Source of the DNA: an uncultured bacterium
GTDB taxonomy: Bacteria; Bacillota; Clostridia; Oscillospirales; Oscillospiraceae
Reading direction: 5' to 3'
DNA: 64,000 bases
NCBI GenBank assembly: GCA_949840775.1
Contig: CATKXO010000002.1
Coordinates: forward strand, 47,512 to 111,511
Below the pieces are notes generated by a model that worked only from the letters and a program-made list of their open reading frames with translations, was not told the origin of the DNA and made no database searches. Shown in pieces: positions 15,792 through 23,676 of the stretch (within the stretch, counting starts at the first letter, position 1; every line of letters begins with the position of its first letter). A program made the translations under genes and the position numbers.

Positions 15792-16804
15792 GATTTCGCC
15801 GTTGAGATGGCGATGGCGTGGCAGATGCCGGGGATGCTCTCCCCCTGGAAGGCGGAGGTGGGGGAGTGGAGGGCCCCGGTGGGGCAGAAGAGGACATTTT
15901 TCCACTTGCCCGCCTTCATGTTGTTCAGGATATGCCCGGTGAGCACCGAGGCGCAGCAGCCGCAGCCTGACCCGCCGCAGTGGACATCCTGATTTTTGAT
16001 ATCGAATATCATCGCCCCGCAGTCGGCGTGGTTGTTGATCTGGATGCCGTCCTTCTTCAGCAGCTCAAGAAGCAATTCGCTGCCCAGCAACCCCAGGTCG
16101 CCGGTGACGATCAGGTCGTAGCTGCTGGGGGAGCGGCCGGTGTCGTTAAAATGGGCGGTGATGGTGGCGTGGGCGGCGGGGGCCATGGCCGCCCCCATGT
16201 TGTTGGTGTCGGTGATCCCCTTGTCCACAATCTTGCCCACGGTGACGTGGGTGATATAGGGCCCCGGCCCCTCCCGGGCCAGGACCGCCGCCCCGGCGGC
16301 GGTGGCCGTCCACTGAGCGGTGGGGGTGCGCTGGCCGCCGTACTCCAGGGGGGTGCGGTACTGCCGCTCCGCCGAGCAGAAGTGGGAGGAGGCCGTCACC
16401 GCCGCCCACTCCCCGAAGCCGCCGTCCAGGGTCATGGAGGCCAGGGCCAACCCCTCTCCCATGGTGGAACAGGCCCCGTACAGCCCGAAGAAGGGGATTT
16501 GCTGTTCCCGGGCGGCGAAGGAGGAGCCGATGCACTGGTTGAGCAGGTCGCCGGCGAAGAGCCAGTCCAGGGCGGAGGCCGCCTGCCCCGCCTTGTTCAG
16601 GGCCAGGCCCAGAGCCTGCTTCTGCATGGCGCTCTCCGACTTCTCCCAGGTGGATTCACCGAAGGTGTCGTCCCCGTCGATATAGTCGAAGGTGTCCGCC
16701 AGGGGGCCCTCCCCCTCCTTCTTGCCCGCCACGTTGGCCCAGCCGGCGAAGGAGGGCGGATTGGCCAGGGCCGCCGTCTGGGCGCCGATTTTTTTGGTCG
16801 TCAT
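15788..16804 (-). CDS. spoVAD: Stage V sporulation protein AD
   Basis: Soluble, membrane-associated subunit of the SpoVA complex that binds dipicolinic acid; thiolase-like fold without ketosynthase chemistry. It has 338 residues. Conserved stretches include FFGLYGACSTMGEGLALAS, the SSHFCSAERQYRTPLEYGGQ loop, and HADCGAMIFDIKNQDVHCGGSGCGC near the C-terminus (shown here for orientation only in part). Transcription is divergent from ybeY. Expected sigma-G control was not resolved by eye. The TAG stop comes from the palindromic element at 15766-15791, so the last codon TCG is at the insertion edge. Confidence 0.95.
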   Translation of the reverse strand: MTTKKIGAQTAALANPPSFAGWANVAGKKEGEGPLADTFDYIDGDDTFGESTWEKSESAMQKQALGLALNKAGQAASALDWLFAGDLLNQCIGSSFAAREQQIPFFGLYGACSTMGEGLALASMTLDGGFGEWAAVTASSHFCSAERQYRTPLEYGGQRTPTAQWTATAAGAAVLAREGPGPYITHVTVGKIVDKGITDTNNMGAAMAPAAHATITAHFNDTGRSPSSYDLIVTGDLGLLGSELLLELLKKDGIQINNHADCGAMIFDIKNQDVHCGGSGCGCCASVLTGHILNNMKAGKWKNVLFCPTGALHSPTSAFQGESIPGICHAIAISTAKS

Positions 16805-16898
16805 AGCTTCACCCCATCCAGCCGCCCCGCCGCGGGCGGGACGGACATATCAATTTGATAGAACAGGGCTAGTTTTCCGCAAGCGGGAGAAAATATGT

Positions 16899-16927
16899 TT
16901 GACCAATTCAATTATTTTTCGTATAAT
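16899..16927 (+). promoter_or_regulatory. ybeY promoter
   Basis: TTGACC (16899-16904), 17-bp spacer, TATAAT (16922-16927), 25 bp before the TTG start. Confidence 0.8.
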
Positions 16928-16952
16928 AGGGAAAACGAAAGGGGGACTGCCC

Positions 16953-17444
16953 TTGGAGCACGAGGTCTATATCGAGGCGGAGGTGGAAACGCCTCCCGCC
17001 GTGGAGGAACAGATCAGGCGGTCTGTCCTGGCCGCCCTGGAGGGGGAGGGGGTGGACGTGCCCTGCATTGTGGAGGTGTGCGTCACCGGCGACGCGGGTA
17101 TCCGTCAGACCAACCTGGATATGCGGGGGGTGGACCGGCCCACCGATGTGCTGTCCTTCCCCATGTTCGAGCTGTCCCCCGGGGAGAAGCCCCGGCAGGA
17201 GTGGGCCGACCCGGACACGGACAAGGTCCTCCTGGGGGACATGATGATCTCCCTGGAGCGGGCCAACGCCCAGGCGGAGGAGTTCGGCCACTCCCCGGAG
17301 CGGGAGGTGTGCTACCTGGCCGTCCACTCGGTGCTCCACCTGCTGGGCTATGACCACCTGGACGAGGGCCCAATGAAGGCCCGGATGCGGGAACGGGAAG
17401 AGGCCATTTTGGGAAAGCTGGGGATTGCCAGGGAAGCACCGTAG
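16953..17444 (+). CDS. ybeY: Endoribonuclease YbeY, rRNA maturation
   Basis: Zinc-dependent endoribonuclease for 16S rRNA 3' processing and ribosome quality control; 163 residues. The metal triad is in AVHSVLHLLGYDH (H-x3-H-x5-H), preceded by the family block DRPTDVLSFPMFE and LLGDMMISLERA. The start is TTG at 16953 with AAAGGGGG upstream; longer frames run into the promoter. It opens the usual ybeY...era...recO cluster, though the customary dgkA and cdd genes are replaced by a lipoprotein and a small membrane protein. Its TAG stop is provided by a palindromic repeat. Confidence 0.94.
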   Translation: MEHEVYIEAEVETPPAVEEQIRRSVLAALEGEGVDVPCIVEVCVTGDAGIRQTNLDMRGVDRPTDVLSFPMFELSPGEKPRQEWADPDTDKVLLGDMMISLERANAQAEEFGHSPEREVCYLAVHSVLHLLGYDHLDEGPMKARMREREEAILGKLGIAREAP

Positions 17445-17525
17445 GGGGCGGCGCCCTCGCCGCCCCATGTCCCAGAGGTATGGGCGGTATTTGAGAAGCG
17501 GGCCGCCGAGGGCGGCGGCCCCTAC
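17441..17525. repeat. Paired palindromic element after ybeY
   Basis: Left unit GTAGGGGGCGGCGCCCTCGC plus CGCCC (17441-17466), a 33-bp spacer, right unit ending GGCGGCGGCCCCTAC (17500-17525). The left TAG is the ybeY stop. Confidence 0.85.
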
Positions 17526-17555
17526 AGACAAATACAGCGAAAAAGAAGAAATGCC

Positions 17556-18332
17556 ATGAAGAAAAAAATTCTGCTTTTGCTGGCCGCATTCCTGCTGGCC
17601 GGATGTCAGGGAGAAGAAAAAGCCATCCCCGTCTCCGCACCGGAGCCTAAAACCGCCCAGGAGCTGCTGGAGGAGCAGCCTGTGGACGAAACCCACGACG
17701 CCTTCCTGGTGGACACCGGCGGGCGGCTGGGGACCCTGCTGGTAAAGACGGAGCTGGTCCCCTATGAAGAGCCGGCGGAGCTGCGCTACTACCTGCATGT
17801 CTCCATCTGGGACCCGGCGGACCCGGAAGCGCCCATCCAAATGCAGGAGATCGACTGGGAAACCGTCCACTATGGGGAGCACCAGATTTTGGACGTGAAT
17901 TTCGACGGTTACTCGGATTTCACCTATCTCTATGCCCGGGGCATCCAGGTGGAGATGTACCACTGTATGCTCTGGGACGAGGAGCAGGGGCTGTTTGAGG
18001 AGCTGCCGGTGTACGCCGAGATACCCTCGCCCAGTGTCCGGCCGGAGACCCGGACCATCGTCGGCTGGAGCCGCGACAGCGGCGCCGGGGACGGAACGAC
18101 TCCGGTCTACCAGTGGGTGGACGGGGAGCTGGTCTGTGTGCGAAGGATCGAGACGTTCCCGAAGGACTGGGGGGATTCCGACAGCCCCTTTGTGCTGACG
18201 GTGGAGGAGCGGATCGGCGGGGAATTGACCGAGGTGTACCGCGTGGAATTTCCTCCAGATTCCGCAGAATATTTGACAGAGCAGATGAAATGGGAAGATT
18301 TAGACTACCATGGAGAAGCGGAGGGGTCATAG
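17556..18332 (+). CDS. Predicted lipoprotein of unknown function
   Basis: Exported lipoprotein of 258 residues: Lys-rich n-region, hydrophobic core and lipobox LLAGC with Cys17. The mature part is acidic and has one FG-GAP-like calcium-loop pattern, DVNFDGYSDF (about residue 110), as in the XAC2610-type repeat-bearing surface proteins. No catalytic motif is recognised. It lies in the same direction between ybeY and era but is bracketed by palindromic repeats, so it may be a recent insertion into the cluster. AAGAAG serves as a weak ribosome-binding site. Confidence 0.75.
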   Translation: MKKKILLLLAAFLLAGCQGEEKAIPVSAPEPKTAQELLEEQPVDETHDAFLVDTGGRLGTLLVKTELVPYEEPAELRYYLHVSIWDPADPEAPIQMQEIDWETVHYGEHQILDVNFDGYSDFTYLYARGIQVEMYHCMLWDEEQGLFEELPVYAEIPSPSVRPETRTIVGWSRDSGAGDGTTPVYQWVDGELVCVRRIETFPKDWGDSDSPFVLTVEERIGGELTEVYRVEFPPDSAEYLTEQMKWEDLDYHGEAEGS

Positions 18333-18345
18333 CAAGAGCGCCCGT

Positions 18346-18420
18346 GTAGGGGCGGCTATCAGCCGCCCGCCGGTTCAAATAAGCATGTCGTGGAAACGGG
18401 CGGATCATATCCGCCCCTAC
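18346..18420. repeat. Paired palindromic element
   Basis: Left unit GTAGGGGCGGCTATCAGCCG plus CCC, then about 30 bp, then GGGCGGATCATATCCGCCCC and TAC. Here the left TAG lies 14 bp beyond the lipoprotein stop and is not used. Confidence 0.85.
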
Positions 18421-18442
18421 GAAATTTGAAAGGAGAAGCATT

Positions 18443-18649
18443 ATGAAAAAAATCAAGCTGACCGCCATTGAGGACGAATTTGACGATTACGAGGAGATGG
18501 GCCGCCGGGAGGGGAAGAGCTGGAGCTTCGAGTTCGACCTGACCCCCTATATCGTCACCTGCGCCATGGCCTGCGGCATTATGTTTGTCACCCGCTTTGT
18601 GCGCAAGCATGTGTTCCACGAGGACCTGTACAAAAAATATCATTTCTAA
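18443..18649 (+). CDS. Small membrane protein, unknown
   Basis: A 68-residue protein with an acidic N-terminus (EDEFDDYEEM), a single hydrophobic segment YIVTCAMACGIMFVTRFV (about residues 34-51) and a basic/aromatic tail. Topology with the acidic part in the cytoplasm is likely. AAAGGAG precedes the ATG. It is the immediate upstream neighbour of era and probably cotranscribed with it. No family is recognised. Confidence 0.65.
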   Translation: MKKIKLTAIEDEFDDYEEMGRREGKSWSFEFDLTPYIVTCAMACGIMFVTRFVRKHVFHEDLYKKYHF

Positions 18650-18701
18650 TTCATGAAGTCCGGGCAACCGCTCACACCCGGAAAGAAAGTGAGGATCATC
18701 T

Positions 18702-19595
18702 ATGATTAAAAAATCCGGTATTATCACCATCTGCGGACGGCCCAACGTGGGCAAGTCCACCCTGACCAACGCCTTTGTGGGAGAGAAGGTGGCCATCGTC
18801 ACCAGCAAGCCCCAGACCACCCGGAACCGCATCTGCGGCATCAGGAACCGGGGGGAGAGCCAGTTTGTCTTTGTGGACACCCCCGGCCTGCACAAAGCCC
18901 GCACCCGCTTGGGGGACTACATGGTCAACGTAGTCAAGGAGAGCGTGTCGGACGTGGACGCGGTGCTGCTGGTGGTGGAGCCCATCCCCAATGTGGGGGA
19001 GCCGGAGAAGCAGCTGATTCAGCGTATGAAAACCCTGAACTGTCCCGCTGTGCTGGCCATCAACAAGGCGGACACCCTTCCCCAGAAGGACAAGCTGCTG
19101 GAGGTCATCCGGGTATACAGCCGGGAGCACGACTTCGACGCGGTGGTACCCATCTCCGCCAAAACCGGCCAGGGAGTGGAGGAGCTGCTGGACGTGCTGG
19201 AGGGCTGTCTCCCGGAGGGGCCCCAGCTCTTCCCCGAGGATATGACCTCCGACCAGCCCGAGCGGCAGATGATGGCGGAGATTATGCGGGAGAAGCTGCT
19301 CCTGCTGCTGGACAAGGAGATTCCCCACGGCACCGCCGTGGAGATTACCCGCTTCGCCGAGCGGGAGGACGAGGTTATCGAGGTGGAGGCCACCATCTAC
19401 TGCGAGAAGAACAGCCACAAGGGCATCATCATCGGCAAGGGAGGGGCTATGCTGAAAAAAGCTTCCACCCTGGCCCGGCAGGACATGGAGCGGTTTATGG
19501 GGACCAAGGTGTTTCTGAAAACCTGGGTCAAGGTGAAAGAGAATTGGCGGGACAACCCGGCGGCCATCCAGAATTTCGGGTATGTGAAGGAGTAA
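18702..19595 (+). CDS. era: GTPase Era
   Basis: Essential GTPase that binds the 3' end of 16S rRNA during 30S assembly; 297 residues. G1 GRPNVGKSTL, the switch region KPQTTRN, G3 DTPGLHKA, G4 NKAD and the G5 SAKTGQG are all present. The C-terminal KH domain contains the RNA-binding IIIGKGGAMLKK. The ATG at 18702 has AAAGTGAGG upstream. It is followed by a yqzL-like gene and recO as in Bacillus. Confidence 0.97.
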   Translation: MIKKSGIITICGRPNVGKSTLTNAFVGEKVAIVTSKPQTTRNRICGIRNRGESQFVFVDTPGLHKARTRLGDYMVNVVKESVSDVDAVLLVVEPIPNVGEPEKQLIQRMKTLNCPAVLAINKADTLPQKDKLLEVIRVYSREHDFDAVVPISAKTGQGVEELLDVLEGCLPEGPQLFPEDMTSDQPERQMMAEIMREKLLLLLDKEIPHGTAVEITRFAEREDEVIEVEATIYCEKNSHKGIIIGKGGAMLKKASTLARQDMERFMGTKVFLKTWVKVKENWRDNPAAIQNFGYVKE

Positions 19596-19659
19596 AATTT
19601 ACCGCTTATAACCCCCGGTCAAACCGGCCAGCCTAATCTCAGAAAGGGAGGGCTGCCAT

Positions 19660-19806
19660 ATGGACGAGCGGGGACTTTGGGAGCTGTTTTGTAAAACCGG
19701 CCTGCCGGCGGTCTACCTGGCTATGGCAGGCCGGCGGCAGGAGGAAGAGTCGCGCTGCGAGGAGCCGGCTAAGACGGCCTTCCAGCCAAGAATTGAGAAC
19801 GCATGA
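19660..19806 (+). CDS. yqzL: YqzL-like microprotein
   Basis: A 48-residue protein between era and recO, the same place as yqzL in Bacillus. It has the YqzL pattern: an N-terminal W-x2-F-x3-TG (WELFCKTG) then a Y-L helix (AVYLAMAGRR). Function is unknown in any species. AGGGAGG precedes the ATG. It ends 34 bp before recO. Assignment rests on position plus the short motif. Confidence 0.7.
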   Translation: MDERGLWELFCKTGLPAVYLAMAGRRQEEESRCEEPAKTAFQPRIENA

Positions 19807-19840
19807 CGGGGCTGCCCCGTCGTACATAGGAGAGAGGTCC

Positions 19841-20536
19841 ATGCACATCACCACCAAGGCTCTGGTCCTCCGGTCGGTGGACTACAAAGAGCGGGACAAA
19901 ATCCTGACCTTGTTCACCCAGGACCAGGGGAAGCTCACTGCCTCCGCCCGGGGATGCCGGAAAAAAGGGAGCGCCATCGCCGCCGGGTGCCAGCTGCTGG
20001 CCTGGTCGGAGATGGTGCTCTATGATTATCAGGGCCGCTGGGCCGTGAAAGAGGCGGCCGCGGAGCGTCTGTTTCAAGGGGTGCGGGACGATATCGGGCG
20101 GCTGGCCCTGGGGTGCTACTTCGCTGAGGTGACAGAGCTTTTGGCGGTGGAGGGGGAGGAGAACCCCGAGCTGCTGTCCCTGATTCTGAACAGCCTCCAT
20201 GTGCTGGACAAGCTGCCCGACAAGCCGCTGCCCCTGGTAAAGGCGGTATTCGAGTGGAAGGCTATGGCGCTGGAGGGGTATGAGCCCCTCATCGGCGGCG
20301 GCGAGGTCAGGGGGGAGGGGGTATCCCTGCCTCTGTCCCTCCCAGCCCTGGCCGCCCTGGACCACATCGTCCACGGCGACCCCAGGCGGCTGTTCTCCTT
20401 CCGCCTGGAGGGGGAGGACCTGGAGCAGCTGGCCTCCGCCGCCGAGACCTACCTCCGTACCCAGCTGGAGCGGGGGTTTTCTACCTTGGATTACTACAAG
20501 AGCTTGCAGGTGGAGCAGGTCCTGCCTGGGCGCTGA
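19841..20536 (+). CDS. recO: DNA repair protein RecO
   Basis: RecFOR mediator that anneals single strands and helps load RecA; 231 residues. The N-terminal OB domain is recognisable (TTKALVLRSVDYKERDKILTLFTQDQGKLTASARG). The C-terminal helical domain normally has a CxxC zinc site; no such cysteines occur here, as in several Clostridia. The ATG at 19841 has AGGAGAGAGG upstream. Last gene of the ybeY-era-recO cluster, closed by a strong hairpin. Confidence 0.93.
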   Translation: MHITTKALVLRSVDYKERDKILTLFTQDQGKLTASARGCRKKGSAIAAGCQLLAWSEMVLYDYQGRWAVKEAAAERLFQGVRDDIGRLALGCYFAEVTELLAVEGEENPELLSLILNSLHVLDKLPDKPLPLVKAVFEWKAMALEGYEPLIGGGEVRGEGVSLPLSLPALAALDHIVHGDPRRLFSFRLEGEDLEQLASAAETYLRTQLERGFSTLDYYKSLQVEQVLPGR

Positions 20537-20550
20537 ACTATGCGGAAAGA

Positions 20551-20580
20551 AAGCACCGAAAATTGCCTTTTCGGTGCTTT
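20551..20580 (+). terminator. Terminator of recO
   Basis: A 12-bp stem (20551-20562 with 20568-20579) with five-base loop and terminal T residues, also usable from the minus strand by the convergent hemerythrin gene. Confidence 0.8.
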
Positions 20581-20611
20581 GTATGATAATAAGCGGTTGA
20601 AATCGATTGAA

Positions 20612-21550
20612 CTATTGGGCGTTCGCGCCTGGAGCCGCAAAACTCCAGGCGCTTGAAAGACCGGACTCCAGAATTTGGTCCATGCAGAGGGCAAAGCATT
20701 CCTGCCCTGCTTGAAACAGCAGGCTATATTGGGCAGGCCGCTCCCGAAACAGCTCCATGAACTCCTCGTGCTTCAGGAAACGTCCCGTTTCCAGCTGGTA
20801 CTCGTCCAGCTGCCCCCCGGATTTGGACTCCGCCCGCTGAATCAGATTTTGAGCGATCTCCTGCATGGCAAAGCAGACAATGTCATTCATTTCATAAAAG
20901 TCAATATCTAACAGGATGCCTGCCGCATGGAGCAGCATTGCTTCTCCCATAACCACAATAACCCGCAGCCGTTTTCCTTCCCGGGTCGCGTAGCACAATT
21001 CGTAGTATTGGGCATTTGCAATTTCGTCCTTTGTGGAGTAGGTTCCAATATATTGGATGCTGCATCCAAGTATCTCCTGCAACGGGCTGACAATCATTGC
21101 CTGAATGACAGACCATTCGTCGTCGTGCTGTACAGGCGCCGTTTCGCCGGCCCCCGCTCCGAGAATGGCCCGGTCTTCAATAAGAATGTGGCCGGTCAGC
21201 CACCCGGTGCAAACGCCGATAAAGCGCTGCACCATTTCGGTGGAGTAATCCGACTCGTGGAGCAGGCGGTCCAGTTCCGGAAGGGTTTCAAACTTCATTC
21301 TGTCGTGGATTTTTTTGTGGGCCAAATAACGGGGGTATCCAATTTTGCGCATATAAGCTTCTTCTTCCGCAAAATGCTTGAGCGCATAGGCCTTGAAGTA
21401 TTTGATGCCCTCCACGCAGGCAAATTTGTCCTCGTGCCGTTCCACATAAAGGTCCATAATTTTTTGCACAATGGCAAAAAGCCTGCAATGTGCCTGGTCT
21501 ATAACCTCCACACCAATGTTAAACCGATCCTGCCATTGAATTTGCCGCAT
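20612..21550 (-). CDS. Bacteriohemerythrin with a C-terminal extra domain
   Basis: Oxygen-binding di-iron protein of 312 residues. The hemerythrin domain is residues 1-130, with the expected ligands: H in IDQAHCRLF, H and E in KHFAEEEAYM, H-x4-H in LAHKKIHDRM and H-x4-D in GHILIEDRA. The extra 170-residue alpha/beta C-terminal domain is not a methyl-accepting or GGDEF domain; its size and pattern (an AMIVSPLQEILGCSI opening, then GEAMLLHAAGILLDID) recall the CheX-type phosphatase fold, but that is a guess. Start at 21550 with GAGGG upstream. Probably an O2 sensor or scavenger in an anaerobe. Confidence 0.8.
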   Translation of the reverse strand: MRQIQWQDRFNIGVEVIDQAHCRLFAIVQKIMDLYVERHEDKFACVEGIKYFKAYALKHFAEEEAYMRKIGYPRYLAHKKIHDRMKFETLPELDRLLHESDYSTEMVQRFIGVCTGWLTGHILIEDRAILGAGAGETAPVQHDDEWSVIQAMIVSPLQEILGCSIQYIGTYSTKDEIANAQYYELCYATREGKRLRVIVVMGEAMLLHAAGILLDIDFYEMNDIVCFAMQEIAQNLIQRAESKSGGQLDEYQLETGRFLKHEEFMELFRERPAQYSLLFQAGQECFALCMDQILESGLSSAWSFAAPGANAQ

Positions 21551-21709
21551 AGTATTTTCCCTCTTTTTTGCCGCCCGCAGGATTTCAGACGGCAAGGGTT
21601 CGTCACAGTGACAGCGCCCGGGTACAGCGCCGTCAATGTATCATATGCGCAAAGTCCGGTCTGTGTTTCTGCGGCGCGGCGGGCAAAGGCGACTTTGCGT
21701 GTCAAAAAT

Positions 21710-21740
21710 AAAAACCCCCCGGCAGAGCCGGAGGGTTTTT
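21710..21740 (-). terminator. Terminator of the yceD-rpmF operon
   Basis: Stem AAAAACCC-CCGGC with GCCGG-GGGTTTTT (one mismatch) and a three-base loop, six bases beyond the rpmF stop. Confidence 0.85.
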
Positions 21741-21746
21741 CAAAGC

Positions 21747-21935
21747 TTACTGCTGGGCCTCGACCTGGCCGAAGGTACGGCCGTTATAGGTCAGGCAATT
21801 CTTGCACATACGGTGAGGCAGCCGGTAAGCCCCGCACTTGGGGCAGGTCACGATACCGGGAGTTTCCAGCTTCCAGTGGGAGCTGCGCCGTTTATCGCGC
21901 CGGGCCTTGGATACTTTTCCCTTGGGGACCGCCAT
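21747..21935 (-). CDS. rpmF: 50S ribosomal protein L32
   Basis: Small zinc-ribbon ribosomal protein of 62 residues: the invariant [21 protein letters not shown] start, then the four-cysteine pattern CPKC...CKNC (CxxC-x9-CxxC), so it is the zinc-binding form. AAGGAGGTG precedes the ATG at 21935. It follows yceD in the conserved yceD-rpmF operon. Confidence 0.97.
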   Translation of the reverse strand: MAVPKGKVSKARRDKRRSSHWKLETPGIVTCPKCGAYRLPHRMCKNCLTYNGRTFGQVEAQQ

Positions 21936-21979
21936 GGGTGACACCTCCTTCGGCTGTGCCGGTCAGGGCACGTGAGTAC

Positions 21980-22483
21980 TCACTCAGCTTCCTTATCCAA
22001 CAGCTGCGCAAGGGCCGCCAGTCTTGGATCGACTTCAGGTCTGCACCCGCAGGGGCCGAGATTTAAATCGGCTCCGCACTTGGCGCACAGCCCTTTGCAG
22101 TCGTCTGAGCAAAGGTTTTTGGTATCCATCGCGAGGATGAAGGCGGTGGTGACGGCCTCGTCCAAGTCCAGCTCGGTGCCGTCCAGCAGGAGGATGTCGT
22201 CGTTTTCCTCGTCCTCCAGCTCCTGGGCCACCAGGTTGTCCAGAACAACCGTCATTTCCCGGGAAAATTCCTTCCCGCAACGGTCGCAGGTCAGCTCCAG
22301 CAGGGAACTGGCCTTTCCCTCCAGCACCAGGGCCCCGGCGTGGTTGGTCACGCTGCCCTCTGCCTGGACGGGATGAACCACGGGCCTGCCGCCGAAGAAA
22401 TCCTCTCCGGACAGGTCCAGCTGGAATCGGAACGTCTTTTTTGCGTCCGGGACGTGGATGATATCTCGCAGCTCCAGGCGCAT
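21980..22483 (-). CDS. yceD: YceD/DUF177 family protein
   Basis: A 167-residue protein of the DUF177 family, linked to 23S rRNA processing or stability and nearly always upstream of rpmF. Two cysteine pairs form the family core: LTCDRCGKEF (about residue 65) and the C-terminal LCSDDCKGLCAKCG with further cysteines at GPCGC. An acidic stretch LEDEENDD lies between. A near-perfect promoter sits 52 bp upstream of its start. Divergent from the RluA-type gene. Confidence 0.93.
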   Translation of the reverse strand: MRLELRDIIHVPDAKKTFRFQLDLSGEDFFGGRPVVHPVQAEGSVTNHAGALVLEGKASSLLELTCDRCGKEFSREMTVVLDNLVAQELEDEENDDILLLDGTELDLDEAVTTAFILAMDTKNLCSDDCKGLCAKCGADLNLGPCGCRPEVDPRLAALAQLLDKEAE

Positions 22484-22534
22484 GGCGTTCCTCCCCGGGG
22501 ATTCTCCCCATACTCGCAGAATGGTACGCAGGAT

Positions 22535-22563
22535 ATTATAAAGACTTTTCTTCCAAATGTCAA
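22535..22563 (-). promoter_or_regulatory. yceD-rpmF promoter
   Basis: Minus strand TTGACA (22563-22558), 17-bp spacer, TATAAT (22540-22535): a perfect sigma-A consensus. Confidence 0.92.
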
Positions 22564-22654
22564 ATACTTTTCACAAATTTCTCCACGAATTTTATTGACA
22601 CCGGGAGCGGAATATGGTGAAATATTCCTTGCGGCCGGGAGGAGGGCCAGCCCT

Positions 22655-23629
22655 ATGAAAGAATTTACCATCAGCAAAAACGACGCCGGGCAGCGGCTGG
22701 ACCGCTGGCTGGCCAAGACCCTGCCCCTGCTCCCCGCGCCCCTGGCCCAGAAGTACATCCGCCTCAAACGGGTGAAGGTGAACGGCAAGGGGTCCAGGCA
22801 GGATGTGCGGCTGAACGTGGGGGATGTGCTCCAGCTGTACATCAACGACGAATTTTTCGACAAGCCCACCCCGGAAAACGCCTTTTTGTCTCTCTACCAG
22901 CCCAAGCTGAACATACTCTATGAGGACGAGCACATTATGCTGGTGGACAAGCGGCCGGGGCTGGTGGTCCACCCCGACGAGAACGAGCGGGTCAATACCC
23001 TGCTTACCCACATCCAGGCCTACCTGTACCAGAAGAAGGAGTGGTCCCCCTACCGGGAGAACTCCTTCGCCCCCGCCCTGTGCAACCGCATCGACCGGAA
23101 CACCGGGGGCATTGTCATTGCCGCCAAGACCGCCGAGGGCCTGCGGGTGATGAATCAGAAAATCAAGGACCGGGAGCTGACCAAGCTGTATCTGTGCGTG
23201 GTCCAGGGGAAGCTGTCCCCGCCCCAGGGACGGCTGGAGGGATACATCTTCAAGGACGAGGTGAAAAAGCAGGTCTACGTTCGGAAAAGGCCGGAGCCGG
23301 GGGCCAAGACGGCCATCACCGATTACAGGACCCTGGCGGTGAAAAAGGGCCTGTCCCTGGTGGAGTGCGACCTTATAACCGGCAGGACCCACCAGATCCG
23401 CGCCCAGTTCGCCGCCGCAGGCCACCCCCTGATTGGCGACGGCAAGTACGGCGACCAGCGGGAGAACCGCAAGTATGGCCGCCGCGGCCAGGCGCTGTAC
23501 GCCTACAAGCTGACCTTCCATTTTACCACCGAAGCCGGGCCGCTGGAGTACCTGAACGGCAGGACCTTTCAGGTGGAGGACGTGGATTTTGCAGAAGAAT
23601 TTATTGCAGACCTTGCACAGGAGCCATGA
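22655..23629 (+). CDS. RluA-family pseudouridine synthase
   Basis: Isomerises uridine to pseudouridine in 23S rRNA or tRNA; 324 residues. An S4 RNA-binding domain (residues 1-70, QRLDRWLAKTLPLLP... YIRLKRVKVNG) precedes the catalytic domain. The catalytic aspartate is in NRIDRNTGGIVIAAKT; KLYLCVVQG and LITGRTHQIRAQFAAAGHPL complete the signature. The usual HRLD motif reads NRID, typical of the RluC/RluD-like subgroup of Clostridia. AGGAGG precedes the ATG. guaA starts 47 bp downstream. Confidence 0.94.
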   Translation: MKEFTISKNDAGQRLDRWLAKTLPLLPAPLAQKYIRLKRVKVNGKGSRQDVRLNVGDVLQLYINDEFFDKPTPENAFLSLYQPKLNILYEDEHIMLVDKRPGLVVHPDENERVNTLLTHIQAYLYQKKEWSPYRENSFAPALCNRIDRNTGGIVIAAKTAEGLRVMNQKIKDRELTKLYLCVVQGKLSPPQGRLEGYIFKDEVKKQVYVRKRPEPGAKTAITDYRTLAVKKGLSLVECDLITGRTHQIRAQFAAAGHPLIGDGKYGDQRENRKYGRRGQALYAYKLTFHFTTEAGPLEYLNGRTFQVEDVDFAEEFIADLAQEP

Positions 23630-23676
23630 GATATGATAGGATAGAGGCAGAAATTTCAAAAGGAGGCAATTTGCCA

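Noticed and set aside
21551-21746. A gene in the frame running through 21636-21941
   Set aside because: It overlaps rpmF antisense, has no ribosome-binding site and no recognisable product; the gap shows only the rpmF terminator.
23041-23676. Extension of guaA upstream in frame for more than 200 codons
   Set aside because: It overlaps the pseudouridine synthase in another frame, and AGGAGG with ATG at 23677 gives the family N-terminus.
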